Shown here piece after piece: positions 31,550-38,993 of a DNA stretch of 64,000 nucleotides (the first letter of the stretch is position 1; each line of letters begins with the position of its first letter). The DNA comes from Legionella fallonii LLAP-10 (lineage in GTDB: Bacteria; Pseudomonadota; Gammaproteobacteria; Legionellales; Legionellaceae): contig NZ_LN614827.1 of assembly GCF_000953135.1 (NCBI RefSeq), forward strand, positions 2,633,001-2,697,000, in the 5' to 3' direction. The notes below the pieces were generated by a model. It was not told the DNA's origin and did not search any database. It saw only the letters and a program-made list of their open reading frames with translations. Both the position numbers and the translations under genes were made by a program.

Positions 31550-33625
31550 ATGAAAAGGAAGCATGACAATTTGGATAACTCCAAGAAATTTAAACGTTCA
31601 AAAAACTTGGTTTCAAAGACTTCGGCTCCTTTGACTAAACCACGAAGTGATTTAACCTTTTTCAAAGGAGTTTTTGTAAAAAATCACGATAAGGAAAAAA
31701 GATATTATTTTAAAGTGAAAACAATTGAGCGGGCTCAATTTGAATCCTATTGTGCCGCCATACATCGATTCATTGTAACCGAAAAATACGTACCTAGTTA
31801 TAAAGCTTATGAAGGGAGCATGGACCCTTTTGATGAATGGTTTGAAAGCATAATTTCTATGCTGGATGATATGCCCACGGATCCGCTACAGCTTTTCAGT
31901 CATTTAATTGAACATTGTTCCTTGCCACTACCTCCGCCTGACGAACAGATGCATGGTGTGGCTTCAAAAGCTATTGATTTTAAATCAAATTTTGAGGATC
32001 CGCTAAGAGAAGAAGATTTAGTAATGAAGTGCCAACCTTTTTTTAATGGGTTTATGATGGCGAGAATCAATAAATTGCTGACCCAAAAAATTGATAAGCT
32101 TGAGGAATTTTTAAAAAACCTACATTTTAGCCAACGAATAAAAAATTTCTTTTCCCAGACGACTGCACATTATCAAGTAGAATTCTATAAAAATATATTG
32201 ACCTCTTTGGACAGGGCAGATACTCAAATGATGCAAAACTGGCTTAATAATCCCCTATGTCCTAAAAAATTAAAACCATTACTAACTAGTTGGATTGAGC
32301 AGAATACAACAGGAGACAATACCGAACTGTCTATTCCCATTTTTGAGCAACTGGATATCCAATATCCGACGCCGGTACTAGATAAAACTCTCAACTTTTC
32401 CTTTAAGGGCAAAGACTATTCAATATCTTCCGAGTTGTTGAATCAATATAGACTTATCAAAGGGTTGGGTAGAACACTCATTATGCGTTCTGTTTTTAAC
32501 GACTGGGATAACAATAACAGTAATTTTTCCAAAAGAGGACAAATGATTGATTTTGAATACAGCAAAATGAATGTTTTAATGTCTGGTCCATTTTGGCATC
32601 CCTACCAAAAGTTATTTGATAAAATTGTGAAGGATAAGAAACTCACTATAAATGAATCAGGCATAGAACAGGTATTAGACTCCGAAAGCTATCAAGAAGC
32701 GTTTAAATTTTTAGGGTTTGATCGTCGCAAATGGAGTCCTGATCTTATTAGCCATTTTCCCGATATGGGAGATAATGAGCCTTATGTGCATTACCATCCC
32801 ACTAAGAGACTTTATTTTAACAGAGTCCTTTTTGGATTAGTGACTTCACTCTTGATAAAGTGCAGAGATAATCACGACCACGACATTGTTCAATTCATCT
32901 CGGGATTTATTACAGAGCTATTTTCTCCCCAAGATATACAATCGACTCCTAATTTTATCAACACATTAATTGACAGGTGTTACATAGGGTTTCTTGTTCT
33001 AAAAGGCGTTCTGGCAGGAGAGTCCCTGACAGATGTCTTGAAAAGGGAGCAAAATCGCGCTCTATTCACAAAGTTAAGTAATAAATGGGATGACTTCTAT
33101 CATCAACATCAAGCACTATTTGAATACGCCGAGATGTTTTTATTAGAGAAATTTGGTTCAAAAACAAAAGTTTTTAGTCCAGAAGACAACGTAGTATACC
33201 AACTTCTTCCTCATCACCCTGTCTTTATCTATCATAAAAATGTTAGCTTATTAAAATATATTTTGACTACCGGCGAACACTACAGAGCCATGACTGAATT
33301 ATATCTTGATAACGACATTACCAAAACTCAGTTAGTGGAAGATGAAAAACAGTCTCTAAAAGACTTAAAAAGTATATTAATACACACGAAACAATTCCAA
33401 CAATTCATCACGAATCATGGTGAGGAAGCCATGGAGATTATTCTACGTGAGTTTGCTGAAACCAAAATAAAATATCAGAACAAACTAGATGAAAAGCCCC
33501 ATTTTATAAACTTCGTGGATCGTTTGGATTTGACGGGTATAAAACAAGACTACTTGGAAATAAAAGAAATAATTTGCCTTTTAAATTCACAATCCGATTC
33601 TACCCCAACAAAGGGGGCATTTTAA
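31550..33625 (+). CDS. 691-residue putative effector with kinase-like motifs
   Basis: There is no signal peptide or membrane segment. A Lys/Arg-rich N-terminus (MKRKHDNLDNSKKFKRSK) resembles a nuclear-localisation patch. Kinase-like pieces appear in order: YYFKVKTIERAQFESYCAAIHRF (about 50-72, possible Lys and helix-C Glu), NDWDNNNSN near residue 320 (catalytic Asp and Asn loop) and MIDFEYS near 334 (metal-binding Asp). The rest is helical and unmatched. The C-terminus is polar with a final Phe. A clear AAGGAAG ribosome site precedes ATG. Effector status and kinase fold are inference. Confidence 0.6.
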   Translation: MKRKHDNLDNSKKFKRSKNLVSKTSAPLTKPRSDLTFFKGVFVKNHDKEKRYYFKVKTIERAQFESYCAAIHRFIVTEKYVPSYKAYEGSMDPFDEWFESIISMLDDMPTDPLQLFSHLIEHCSLPLPPPDEQMHGVASKAIDFKSNFEDPLREEDLVMKCQPFFNGFMMARINKLLTQKIDKLEEFLKNLHFSQRIKNFFSQTTAHYQVEFYKNILTSLDRADTQMMQNWLNNPLCPKKLKPLLTSWIEQNTTGDNTELSIPIFEQLDIQYPTPVLDKTLNFSFKGKDYSISSELLNQYRLIKGLGRTLIMRSVFNDWDNNNSNFSKRGQMIDFEYSKMNVLMSGPFWHPYQKLFDKIVKDKKLTINESGIEQVLDSESYQEAFKFLGFDRRKWSPDLISHFPDMGDNEPYVHYHPTKRLYFNRVLFGLVTSLLIKCRDNHDHDIVQFISGFITELFSPQDIQSTPNFINTLIDRCYIGFLVLKGVLAGESLTDVLKREQNRALFTKLSNKWDDFYHQHQALFEYAEMFLLEKFGSKTKVFSPEDNVVYQLLPHHPVFIYHKNVSLLKYILTTGEHYRAMTELYLDNDITKTQLVEDEKQSLKDLKSILIHTKQFQQFITNHGEEAMEIILREFAETKIKYQNKLDEKPHFINFVDRLDLTGIKQDYLEIKEIICLLNSQSDSTPTKGAF

Positions 33626-33677
33626 TCAAGCTAGTCTAGACTAACTCTTTGATTTGACGGTCGAAAGGAAGATTAAA

Positions 33678-33961
33678 ATGCCCAAGAAAGATTGTATCCT
33701 AAATTTACCGGGATACTCTATTAAAAAAGAACCCGGTTTACATCGAGGTGAGTTATCGTTGTGTCGTCCGTTGTATTCATTGCGGTAATAAAAAGCTCCG
33801 TAAAAAAGACAGTTTTATAAGGCGTATTCGCCGCATTAAGAACTAATGAAGCCAATCTAGCTATAAAGTGTTTAAATAAACGAGAGAGCTATTCACAACA
33901 TCAACCTGCAATTGCTGCTATTTATCAATTCAAACAGCATATTCATCGCTTATTGGAGTGA
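33678..33961 (+). pseudogene. ISL3-family transposase remnant
   Basis: The start MPKKDCILNLPGYSIKK matches ISL3 transposase N-termini. The reading then shifts frame and continues as NPVYIEVSYRCVVRCIHCGN, a zinc-finger segment, followed by KKLRKKDSF. After stops, a later frame has RESYSQHQPAIAAIYQFKQH and ends near 33961. Several frameshifts and loss of the DDE core show that it is dead. Confidence 0.6.
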
Positions 33962-33985
33962 AATCATCTTGTGCTCAGGTTTTCT

Positions 33986-34486
33986 TCAGTTTGATGCCCC
34001 CCATGTATCATCAATCACCCCGTTTTTAATAAAACGATGAATAGTCGAATAAGGCCATTCAATCGGACTTTTTACATATCCATGTTTGACGGGATTATAA
34101 TGGATATAATCTACATGAGTTTGTAAATCTCCATCATCTCTAATTCGATGTTCCCAAAATCGATTTTGCCAAAGATTGACATTCCCCCTGTTATTTTTCT
34201 TTAATGGAATATTTAACTTTAATAACGATTGAGTAAAATAGGTTTTAATCAATCGTATTCGTTTTGAATACTCTGAGTCATCGAAAGGTAATTGCCATAT
34301 ACAATGAATATGATCAGGCAAAACAACAATAGCATGAGTTGTAAAATTAGCTTTTGCTCTGACCGTTCGAAAAGCATTACTTAAATGATTGATATACTTT
34401 GTGAGATAGTTAGATTGTCTGTCTAATAGAATTAATGTGAAAAAATAGCTGGCGCCGGGTGAATAATCCCTACGGTATCGTACCAT
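33986..34486 (-). CDS. REP-associated tyrosine transposase (RAYT, Y1 family)
   Basis: The 166-residue protein belongs to the IS200-like Y1 superfamily. The metal-binding HUH motif is HIH in VLPDHIHCIWQLP near residue 58. The nucleophile Tyr is in HVDYIHYNPVKHGYV near residue 128, the RAYT signature. The enzyme is expected to nick single-stranded REP palindromes. A matching palindrome lies 77 bp upstream of its start. The gene is intact. Confidence 0.88.
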   Translation of the reverse strand: MVRYRRDYSPGASYFFTLILLDRQSNYLTKYINHLSNAFRTVRAKANFTTHAIVVLPDHIHCIWQLPFDDSEYSKRIRLIKTYFTQSLLKLNIPLKKNNRGNVNLWQNRFWEHRIRDDGDLQTHVDYIHYNPVKHGYVKSPIEWPYSTIHRFIKNGVIDDTWGASN

Positions 34487-34562
34487 GTAAAAATTTCCTT
34501 AAGTTGGACAATGATGATTATATCAAATTTATATGAAATGAGAATCGCTTGATGGAGTAGAT

Positions 34563-34590
34563 CCTGTATTACGACTTCGTCTAATACAGG
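34563..34590. repeat. REP-like palindrome beside the RAYT gene
   Basis: CCTGTATTA (34563-34571) pairs with TAATACAGG (34582-34590), giving a 9-bp perfect stem around a 10-nt loop. It is followed by GCTACGCTTG. The position next to the Y1 transposase fits its substrate. The surrounding 34487-34821 stretch holds no gene. Confidence 0.6.
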
Positions 34591-34821
34591 CTACGCTTGC
34601 TTATGGCTTTAGGAATTTTGAAAATTATAGAGTGCGTGTTAAGGTGCTCTGCGGTTGATTGAAGCTGCCCCCTTAAATGGGAAAGAGCCAACAATTACTC
34701 GAATGATAATTGATAATACTTACTCAGCCATTATGTAAATGTGTATCTCTTGGATCCATTAAGCTCTTTATTTTGTTAAACTTAATCTCATCAAAGTAGA
34801 GCATCTAAAAAGGAAGTCATA

Positions 34822-35586
34822 GTGAATTCACAAAAACTTGAAAGTTATCTCAGTTTGTCCACACAGTTCTATGACTTAATTAGGCCAGAGCCTCCCAAGG
34901 ATGCTTATTTATTTTATCGATCTTATGTTTGTGAAGCGGATAGGCACATTTTAGAGCCAATGTGTGGTTCTGGACGCTTTTTGCTCCCATTGATACAAGA
35001 GGGTTTTGACGTTAATGGCTTTGATGCAAGCGAATATATGCTAAAAGCGTTGCGTGATAAAGCCGCAGCGAGAGATCTTAAGCCAACGATATGGCACGAT
35101 TATGTAGGTCACTTAGACGGAAAAAATAAATATAACCTCATCTTTATTCCCAGCGGTTCTTTTGGCCATATCATAGAATTTGAAGAGATTAAAAAATCTC
35201 TTGAGAATTTCTATGAAAACCTACATGAAAATGGGATTTTGTTATTTGAAGCAGAATCATCTCTTTCAGCACCTATGAGCCAATTGGGTATTTGGCGCGG
35301 TATGGTTTGTAATAAGCCAGATGGTAATTCAATTTTGATAAGCCGATTGTCAAACATACAGGATAATGTTTGCTATTCAATTGATAAATACGAACTGCTC
35401 GAAAACGATAAAGTTGTTCAAACTGAAATAGAAAAATTTAATGTTCGGCTTTATGATGATCGCACTATTTTATTAAAAATACTTCAAGACATTGGATTTA
35501 GAGATATTAAGATCGTGAAGGCTCATGATAGATCTTCGCAATCTGACGAAAATGATGCTGCTTTTGTTTATGAGTGCAGGAAATAA
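34822..35586 (+). CDS. Class I SAM-dependent methyltransferase
   Basis: The 254-residue protein has motif I in ILEPMCGSGRFLLPLI near residue 45, DVNGFDASEYML as motif II, and NLIFIPSGSFGHI near residue 110. The E-P-M-C-G-S-G variant is common in small-molecule methyltransferases. Substrate unknown. GTG start at 34822 with AAGGAAG upstream. It is separated from its neighbours by a terminator-like hairpin downstream. Confidence 0.82.
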   Translation: MNSQKLESYLSLSTQFYDLIRPEPPKDAYLFYRSYVCEADRHILEPMCGSGRFLLPLIQEGFDVNGFDASEYMLKALRDKAAARDLKPTIWHDYVGHLDGKNKYNLIFIPSGSFGHIIEFEEIKKSLENFYENLHENGILLFEAESSLSAPMSQLGIWRGMVCNKPDGNSILISRLSNIQDNVCYSIDKYELLENDKVVQTEIEKFNVRLYDDRTILLKILQDIGFRDIKIVKAHDRSSQSDENDAAFVYECRK

Positions 35587-35632
35587 GTTAATAGTTCTTT
35601 GTTTGGGATTCTGTACAGAAAGGTTTCTCACC

Positions 35633-35674
35633 GAAGATAGATTTTATCCGTTGAATCACTTAAGATCTATCTTC
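35633..35674. terminator. Terminator-like hairpin between convergent genes
   Basis: GAAGATAGAT (35633-35642) and ATCTATCTTC (35665-35674) form a perfect 10-bp stem with a 22-nt spacer that can pair further (TTTA/TAAG). It lies between the stops of the methyltransferase and the convergent AAA gene and could end transcription from both sides. Confidence 0.5.
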
Positions 35675-35701
35675 ACACATACCAAACGAATTGCCTCTGG
35701 G

Positions 35702-36235
35702 CTAAGCCCCCTTAATAAAATTCAAGATAAAATTCACCCTGACAGCAACATTTGAAGAAGGTATATCTATTAATTGATACTCCAATTCCGCATACGCCTG
35801 CCTCAGATCACTTTCAAATACCTGTGTCGCCTCAAACGTAAGTCGCCGCTCAGCATCATTGGTATAAATTTGTTCCCAAGCCGAAGCAAAGAACACTATT
35901 GGATTATATCGATGGGTACGGCTGGCTCGCAGCTCAGACCCGATTCCCAAATTAAAACATTTACTATAGGCAATCAGATCAGGTAGTCCTCTGTCAAAAA
36001 ACACCAAATCATATTTAGGAGCGTTTTCATAATCATAAAGCATCCTCGATAACATCAGCTCCTTAAACAAAAATGGATTTTTATCATAAACCCCCTCTCC
36101 ATCAATGAGTCTTTGTTGTTCCAGAACCCTTCTGGCAGGCTCCTCTATAATCGGGAATCCACGTTTTGATAATTCAGTTAATATCGAGGTTTTACCACTA
36201 CCTGGCGGCCCCGTTAATATATACAGTTGATTCAT
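35702..36235 (-). CDS. AAA_28-type NTPase/kinase-like protein
   Basis: The 177-residue protein starts with a membrane-proximal-looking but soluble beta strand and P-loop LTGPPGSGKTSIL near residue 6, then EEPARRVLEQQ and FFDRGLPDLIAY near residue 104, which mark the AAA_28 family (predicted ATPases related to nucleoside kinases). Function unknown. It is the last chromosomal gene before the ICE boundary. Confidence 0.8.
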   Translation of the reverse strand: MNQLYILTGPPGSGKTSILTELSKRGFPIIEEPARRVLEQQRLIDGEGVYDKNPFLFKELMLSRMLYDYENAPKYDLVFFDRGLPDLIAYSKCFNLGIGSELRASRTHRYNPIVFFASAWEQIYTNDAERRLTFEATQVFESDLRQAYAELEYQLIDIPSSNVAVRVNFILNFIKGA

Positions 36236-36507
36236 TAATTCCTCTAAAAAATACCCTGCTCTTAATACAGCAAATCAATCGAGTCAGCCCCCATTGTTTT
36301 TCAAATAAAAGTAATGTGGCTAATGCCTTTAATCTTAAGATCGGTCAGGTTTGTTACCAATGAACCATTGAAAGAAATTATACTTTTTATTTTGCGGTTC
36401 TACGAGAATTTTAAAAAGTGTACCTAGAAGTGTACCTAAAATTTACCGGAGGAATAAAAACGTTTTGATTTTATTGTGCAACTTACTGATTTTAAAGGGG
36501 TTTAATT

Positions 36508-36557
36508 GGTCGGGACGGAAGGATTTGAACCTTCGACCACTAGCACCCCATCCTCTT
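36508..36557 (-). other. attL: displaced 3' half of tRNA-Pro(GGG)
   Basis: Read on the minus strand this segment runs from ATGGGGTGCTAG (anticodon loop and 3' anticodon stem) through GGTTCAAATCC (T loop) to GTCCCGACCA (acceptor and CCA). The 5' strand of the anticodon stem is missing, since GAGG stands where CTAGC is needed, so no complete tRNA can form. Such a half tRNA beside an integrase marks the attachment-site duplicate of an element integrated at tRNA-Pro. The element extends to the right. Confidence 0.82.
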
Positions 36558-36732
36558 GCCATCAATATTTAAAGTAATAACTTTCACTATCAAATATAAC
36601 AAAAAACCCTTGATCGGTAAAGGGTTAACGCCTATTATGGATATAATTTAGTAACTTTCGATAATATTCAAAAACAAAATCAAGTACCCACCAAAGTACC
36701 CATTAGTGCCACTTATATGCATGGGAGAAAAT

Positions 36733-37971
36733 ATGGCAAAGTTCACGGACACTTACATTAAAAATCTCAAACCTAAAGAAAAACGTGATGAAAAATATGA
36801 AGGCGGTGGCTTTGGTATATTCATTTATCCAACGGGATCTAAAACATGGATCTATCGTTATAAAATTGACGATAAAAAAGATTATATGATCATTGGGCAT
36901 TATCCTGAAATGAGTTTGGCAGAGGCAAAAAAGAAATTCATTGATCTACGTGTCATCCGTCGAACTGGAACAAACCCAAAACTGGTGGCCAAGCAAGAAG
37001 AAGATCAAGCTAAATACACAGTCAAAGAATTCGTATTGAATTGGTATACTAACTATATTGAACGCCATCGAAAGCAACCCCAGCAAATCAAACAGCATAT
37101 TAATTCAGACATTATCCCTTCCTTAGGTGATATAGAACTGCAAAATATCCAAACAAGACATATCACTAAAGAATTAGACAAAATAGTTAAACGGGGCTCC
37201 CCCGTCCATGCCAATAAAGTACTTAGCACAATAAAACAAGCGTTCAACTATGCGGTAAGTCGTGGAGAACTGGCGATCAATCCTGCAGCTAATATTCGCG
37301 CAAGAGATATAGGTGGCCAAGAAAAACCAAGAGATCGCTTTCTAACTCTGGATGAAATTAAGATTTTATGGAAATTTCTGGACAGTGATTTAAATGCGAT
37401 ATCACTACAAATAAAAATCGCCTTAAAGCTATTATTGCTTACTGGTGTACGTTTCGGTGAATTAAGAATAGCTAAATGGTCTGAATTTGATTTTCAAAAT
37501 TCAATGTGGACCATACCTGCAAAAAATACGAAAACTGGCATTGTGATGCATGTTCACTTGACTGAATTAGTAATATCCCTACTTAAAGAGTTATATAACT
37601 GCAGCGAGGGAGAATATGTCATTAGTGGCGCAGATGGTATCAATGTTCTTTCTGACAAAGCATTACCCAAAGCAGTAATCCGCATCCAAGATAGGGTTAA
37701 TATCCCACAATGGACACCCCATGATTTACGTCGAACCTTTGCTACACAAATGGGAGAAGCCTTGAATATTGATCCAGTAGTAATTGAAAAATGTCTAGGA
37801 CATAAAATGCCAAAAATAATGGCAACTTACAATAAAAATGAGATGCTTCCACCGCGAAAAGAGGCATTAGAAAGATGGAGCGATTTCATTAAAGAACTTA
37901 TTTTCGAGTCTGATCATGGCATCAATAACTTATCCCTGGAAAAATTTATACCTGAGCTTCAGGCATATTGA
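36733..37971 (+). CDS. int: P4-type tyrosine integrase of the ICE
   Basis: The 412-residue site-specific recombinase has an N-terminal DUF4102 arm-binding region (MAKFTDTYIKNLKPKEKRDE) and a catalytic domain with Arg in LTGVRFGELR, HDLRRTFATQ near residue 327, LGHK and nucleophile Tyr in MATYNK. Start at ATG 36733 is favoured by GGGAG directly upstream. It lies 175 bp inside the attL site, so it should integrate and excise this element at tRNA-Pro. Confidence 0.93.
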   Translation: MAKFTDTYIKNLKPKEKRDEKYEGGGFGIFIYPTGSKTWIYRYKIDDKKDYMIIGHYPEMSLAEAKKKFIDLRVIRRTGTNPKLVAKQEEDQAKYTVKEFVLNWYTNYIERHRKQPQQIKQHINSDIIPSLGDIELQNIQTRHITKELDKIVKRGSPVHANKVLSTIKQAFNYAVSRGELAINPAANIRARDIGGQEKPRDRFLTLDEIKILWKFLDSDLNAISLQIKIALKLLLLTGVRFGELRIAKWSEFDFQNSMWTIPAKNTKTGIVMHVHLTELVISLLKELYNCSEGEYVISGADGINVLSDKALPKAVIRIQDRVNIPQWTPHDLRRTFATQMGEALNIDPVVIEKCLGHKMPKIMATYNKNEMLPPRKEALERWSDFIKELIFESDHGINNLSLEKFIPELQAY

Positions 37972-38007
37972 GATAAAATAAACCAACTAAAAATTACTGT
38001 ACTTTTT

Positions 38008-38036
38008 TTGACACCGTACAACTATAGTGATACACT
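38008..38036 (+). promoter_or_regulatory. Candidate promoter of the higBA-like pair
   Basis: TTGACA at 38008-38013 is followed after 17 bp by TACACT at 38031-38036, a near-consensus sigma-70 pair. The first ATG of the toxin lies at 38041, so the transcript would be nearly leaderless; the true start may be slightly different. Confidence 0.35.
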
Positions 38037-38040
38037 TATA

Positions 38041-38430
38041 ATGACTAATGAAATTAATTATATTGCCTATGAAGGCAATGAATATACAATTGAGTGGTAC
38101 TTCGATGCAAAGCAACAAAGTGAAGCACTTGATTACTATAACTCATTAAATAAAGACGAAAGAATCCAACTGTTAAAGTTATTAAAGCGCATGGGAGATG
38201 CGGGAGTTATCAAGGACATAACAAAGTTTCGAAATGAAGGCGATAAAATTTATGCTTTTAAACCACAGCCTGATCGATTCCTTTGTTTCTTTTATGAAGG
38301 AAAAAAAATTATCATTACGAATGGTTATAGGAAAAAACAACAAAAGTTGCCCCTTAAAGAAAAAGAAAACGCTGTGGATAAACGCGATGATTACATAAAC
38401 AGAATTAAAACAGGTGACTATTATGAGTAA
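38041..38430 (+). CDS. RelE/HigB-like toxin
   Basis: The 129-residue product fits HigB-type ribosome-dependent RNases: EYTIEWYFDAKQQSEALDYYNSL near residue 12, then DKIYAFKPQPDRFLCFFYEGKKIIITNGYRKK with the basic catalytic surface and a final helix. Its stop overlaps the start of the XRE antitoxin gene, the usual toxin-first HigBA order. It lies directly after the integrase and probably stabilises the ICE. Confidence 0.78.
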   Translation: MTNEINYIAYEGNEYTIEWYFDAKQQSEALDYYNSLNKDERIQLLKLLKRMGDAGVIKDITKFRNEGDKIYAFKPQPDRFLCFFYEGKKIIITNGYRKKQQKLPLKEKENAVDKRDDYINRIKTGDYYE

Positions 38431-38719
38431 GAAATCATTATCAACGTTTGAAAGAGAAATGCTCGATCCCGATTTCAAAGAGCAATTCGATAAAGAATAT
38501 ACTGAATTCTTATTAGCCGAAACTATCAGGGAATTAATGGAAAGCGCCCACAAAAGCGTTAGAAAATTAGCTCAAGAGTCCGGCCTTTCACCCACAGCCA
38601 TCCAAAATATACGATCAGGCTTGCAAGATGATATGAAACTCAGTAATTTTTTAACAATTTCCCATGCTTGTGGTTATCATCTTGTCTTAGAGAAAGATGA
38701 TAAAAGAATCCCTTTATAA
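38423..38719 (+). CDS. XRE-family antitoxin (HigA-like)
   Basis: The 98-residue protein has a helix-turn-helix (about 49-72: RKLAQESGLSPTAIQNIRSG) and an N-terminal helix likely to bind the toxin. ATG at 38423 is preceded by AGGTGA and overlaps the toxin stop by 8 bp. It should neutralise the toxin and repress the shared promoter. Confidence 0.8.
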   Translation: MSKKSLSTFEREMLDPDFKEQFDKEYTEFLLAETIRELMESAHKSVRKLAQESGLSPTAIQNIRSGLQDDMKLSNFLTISHACGYHLVLEKDDKRIPL

Positions 38720-38765
38720 ATATAGTGACCTACAATGTAATTAAGTTCTAATGTATGGAAACAAA

Positions 38766-38935
38766 ATGGAACCTCACATAATCTGTGACCCCATTCATGG
38801 AATAATGGAGTTAAATAAATCATCGTATAAAGCTGTAAAATCGATAATCGATGATCCTCTTTTTCAGAGAGTGTTGAAAATTCTCATTCTCCTGTTGTTA
38901 AAACAATATTAGACAAATTAAAAAGAGCAAATTGA
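38766..38935 (+). pseudogene. Remnant of a SAMHD1-type HD phosphohydrolase
   Basis: The first 37 codons encode MEPHIICDPIHGIMEL and IIDDPLFQRV, the conserved N-terminus of HD-family dNTPase-like proteins. The sequence then jumps, with a frame change, to a short tail ending HSPVVKTILDKLKRAN before a stop near 38935. Almost the whole HD domain is deleted. It lies between the toxin-antitoxin pair and a terminator. Confidence 0.5.
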
Positions 38936-38939
38936 ATTT

Positions 38940-38973
38940 AAGGTCCTTCAGAAAAGGCCCTAAAAAGGACCTT
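38940..38973. terminator. Bidirectional terminator-like hairpin
   Basis: AAGGTCCTT (38940-38948) and AAGGACCTT (38965-38973) form a perfect 9-bp stem with a 16-nt loop. It lies between the rightward genes and the convergent 672-residue gene. Confidence 0.55.
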
Positions 38974-38993
38974 TGGTATCTTGAATAATTGTT

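Noticed and set aside
36508..36557. A complete tRNA-Pro gene
   Set aside because: Only the anticodon loop to the 3' end is present; the D-arm and 5' acceptor strand are missing.
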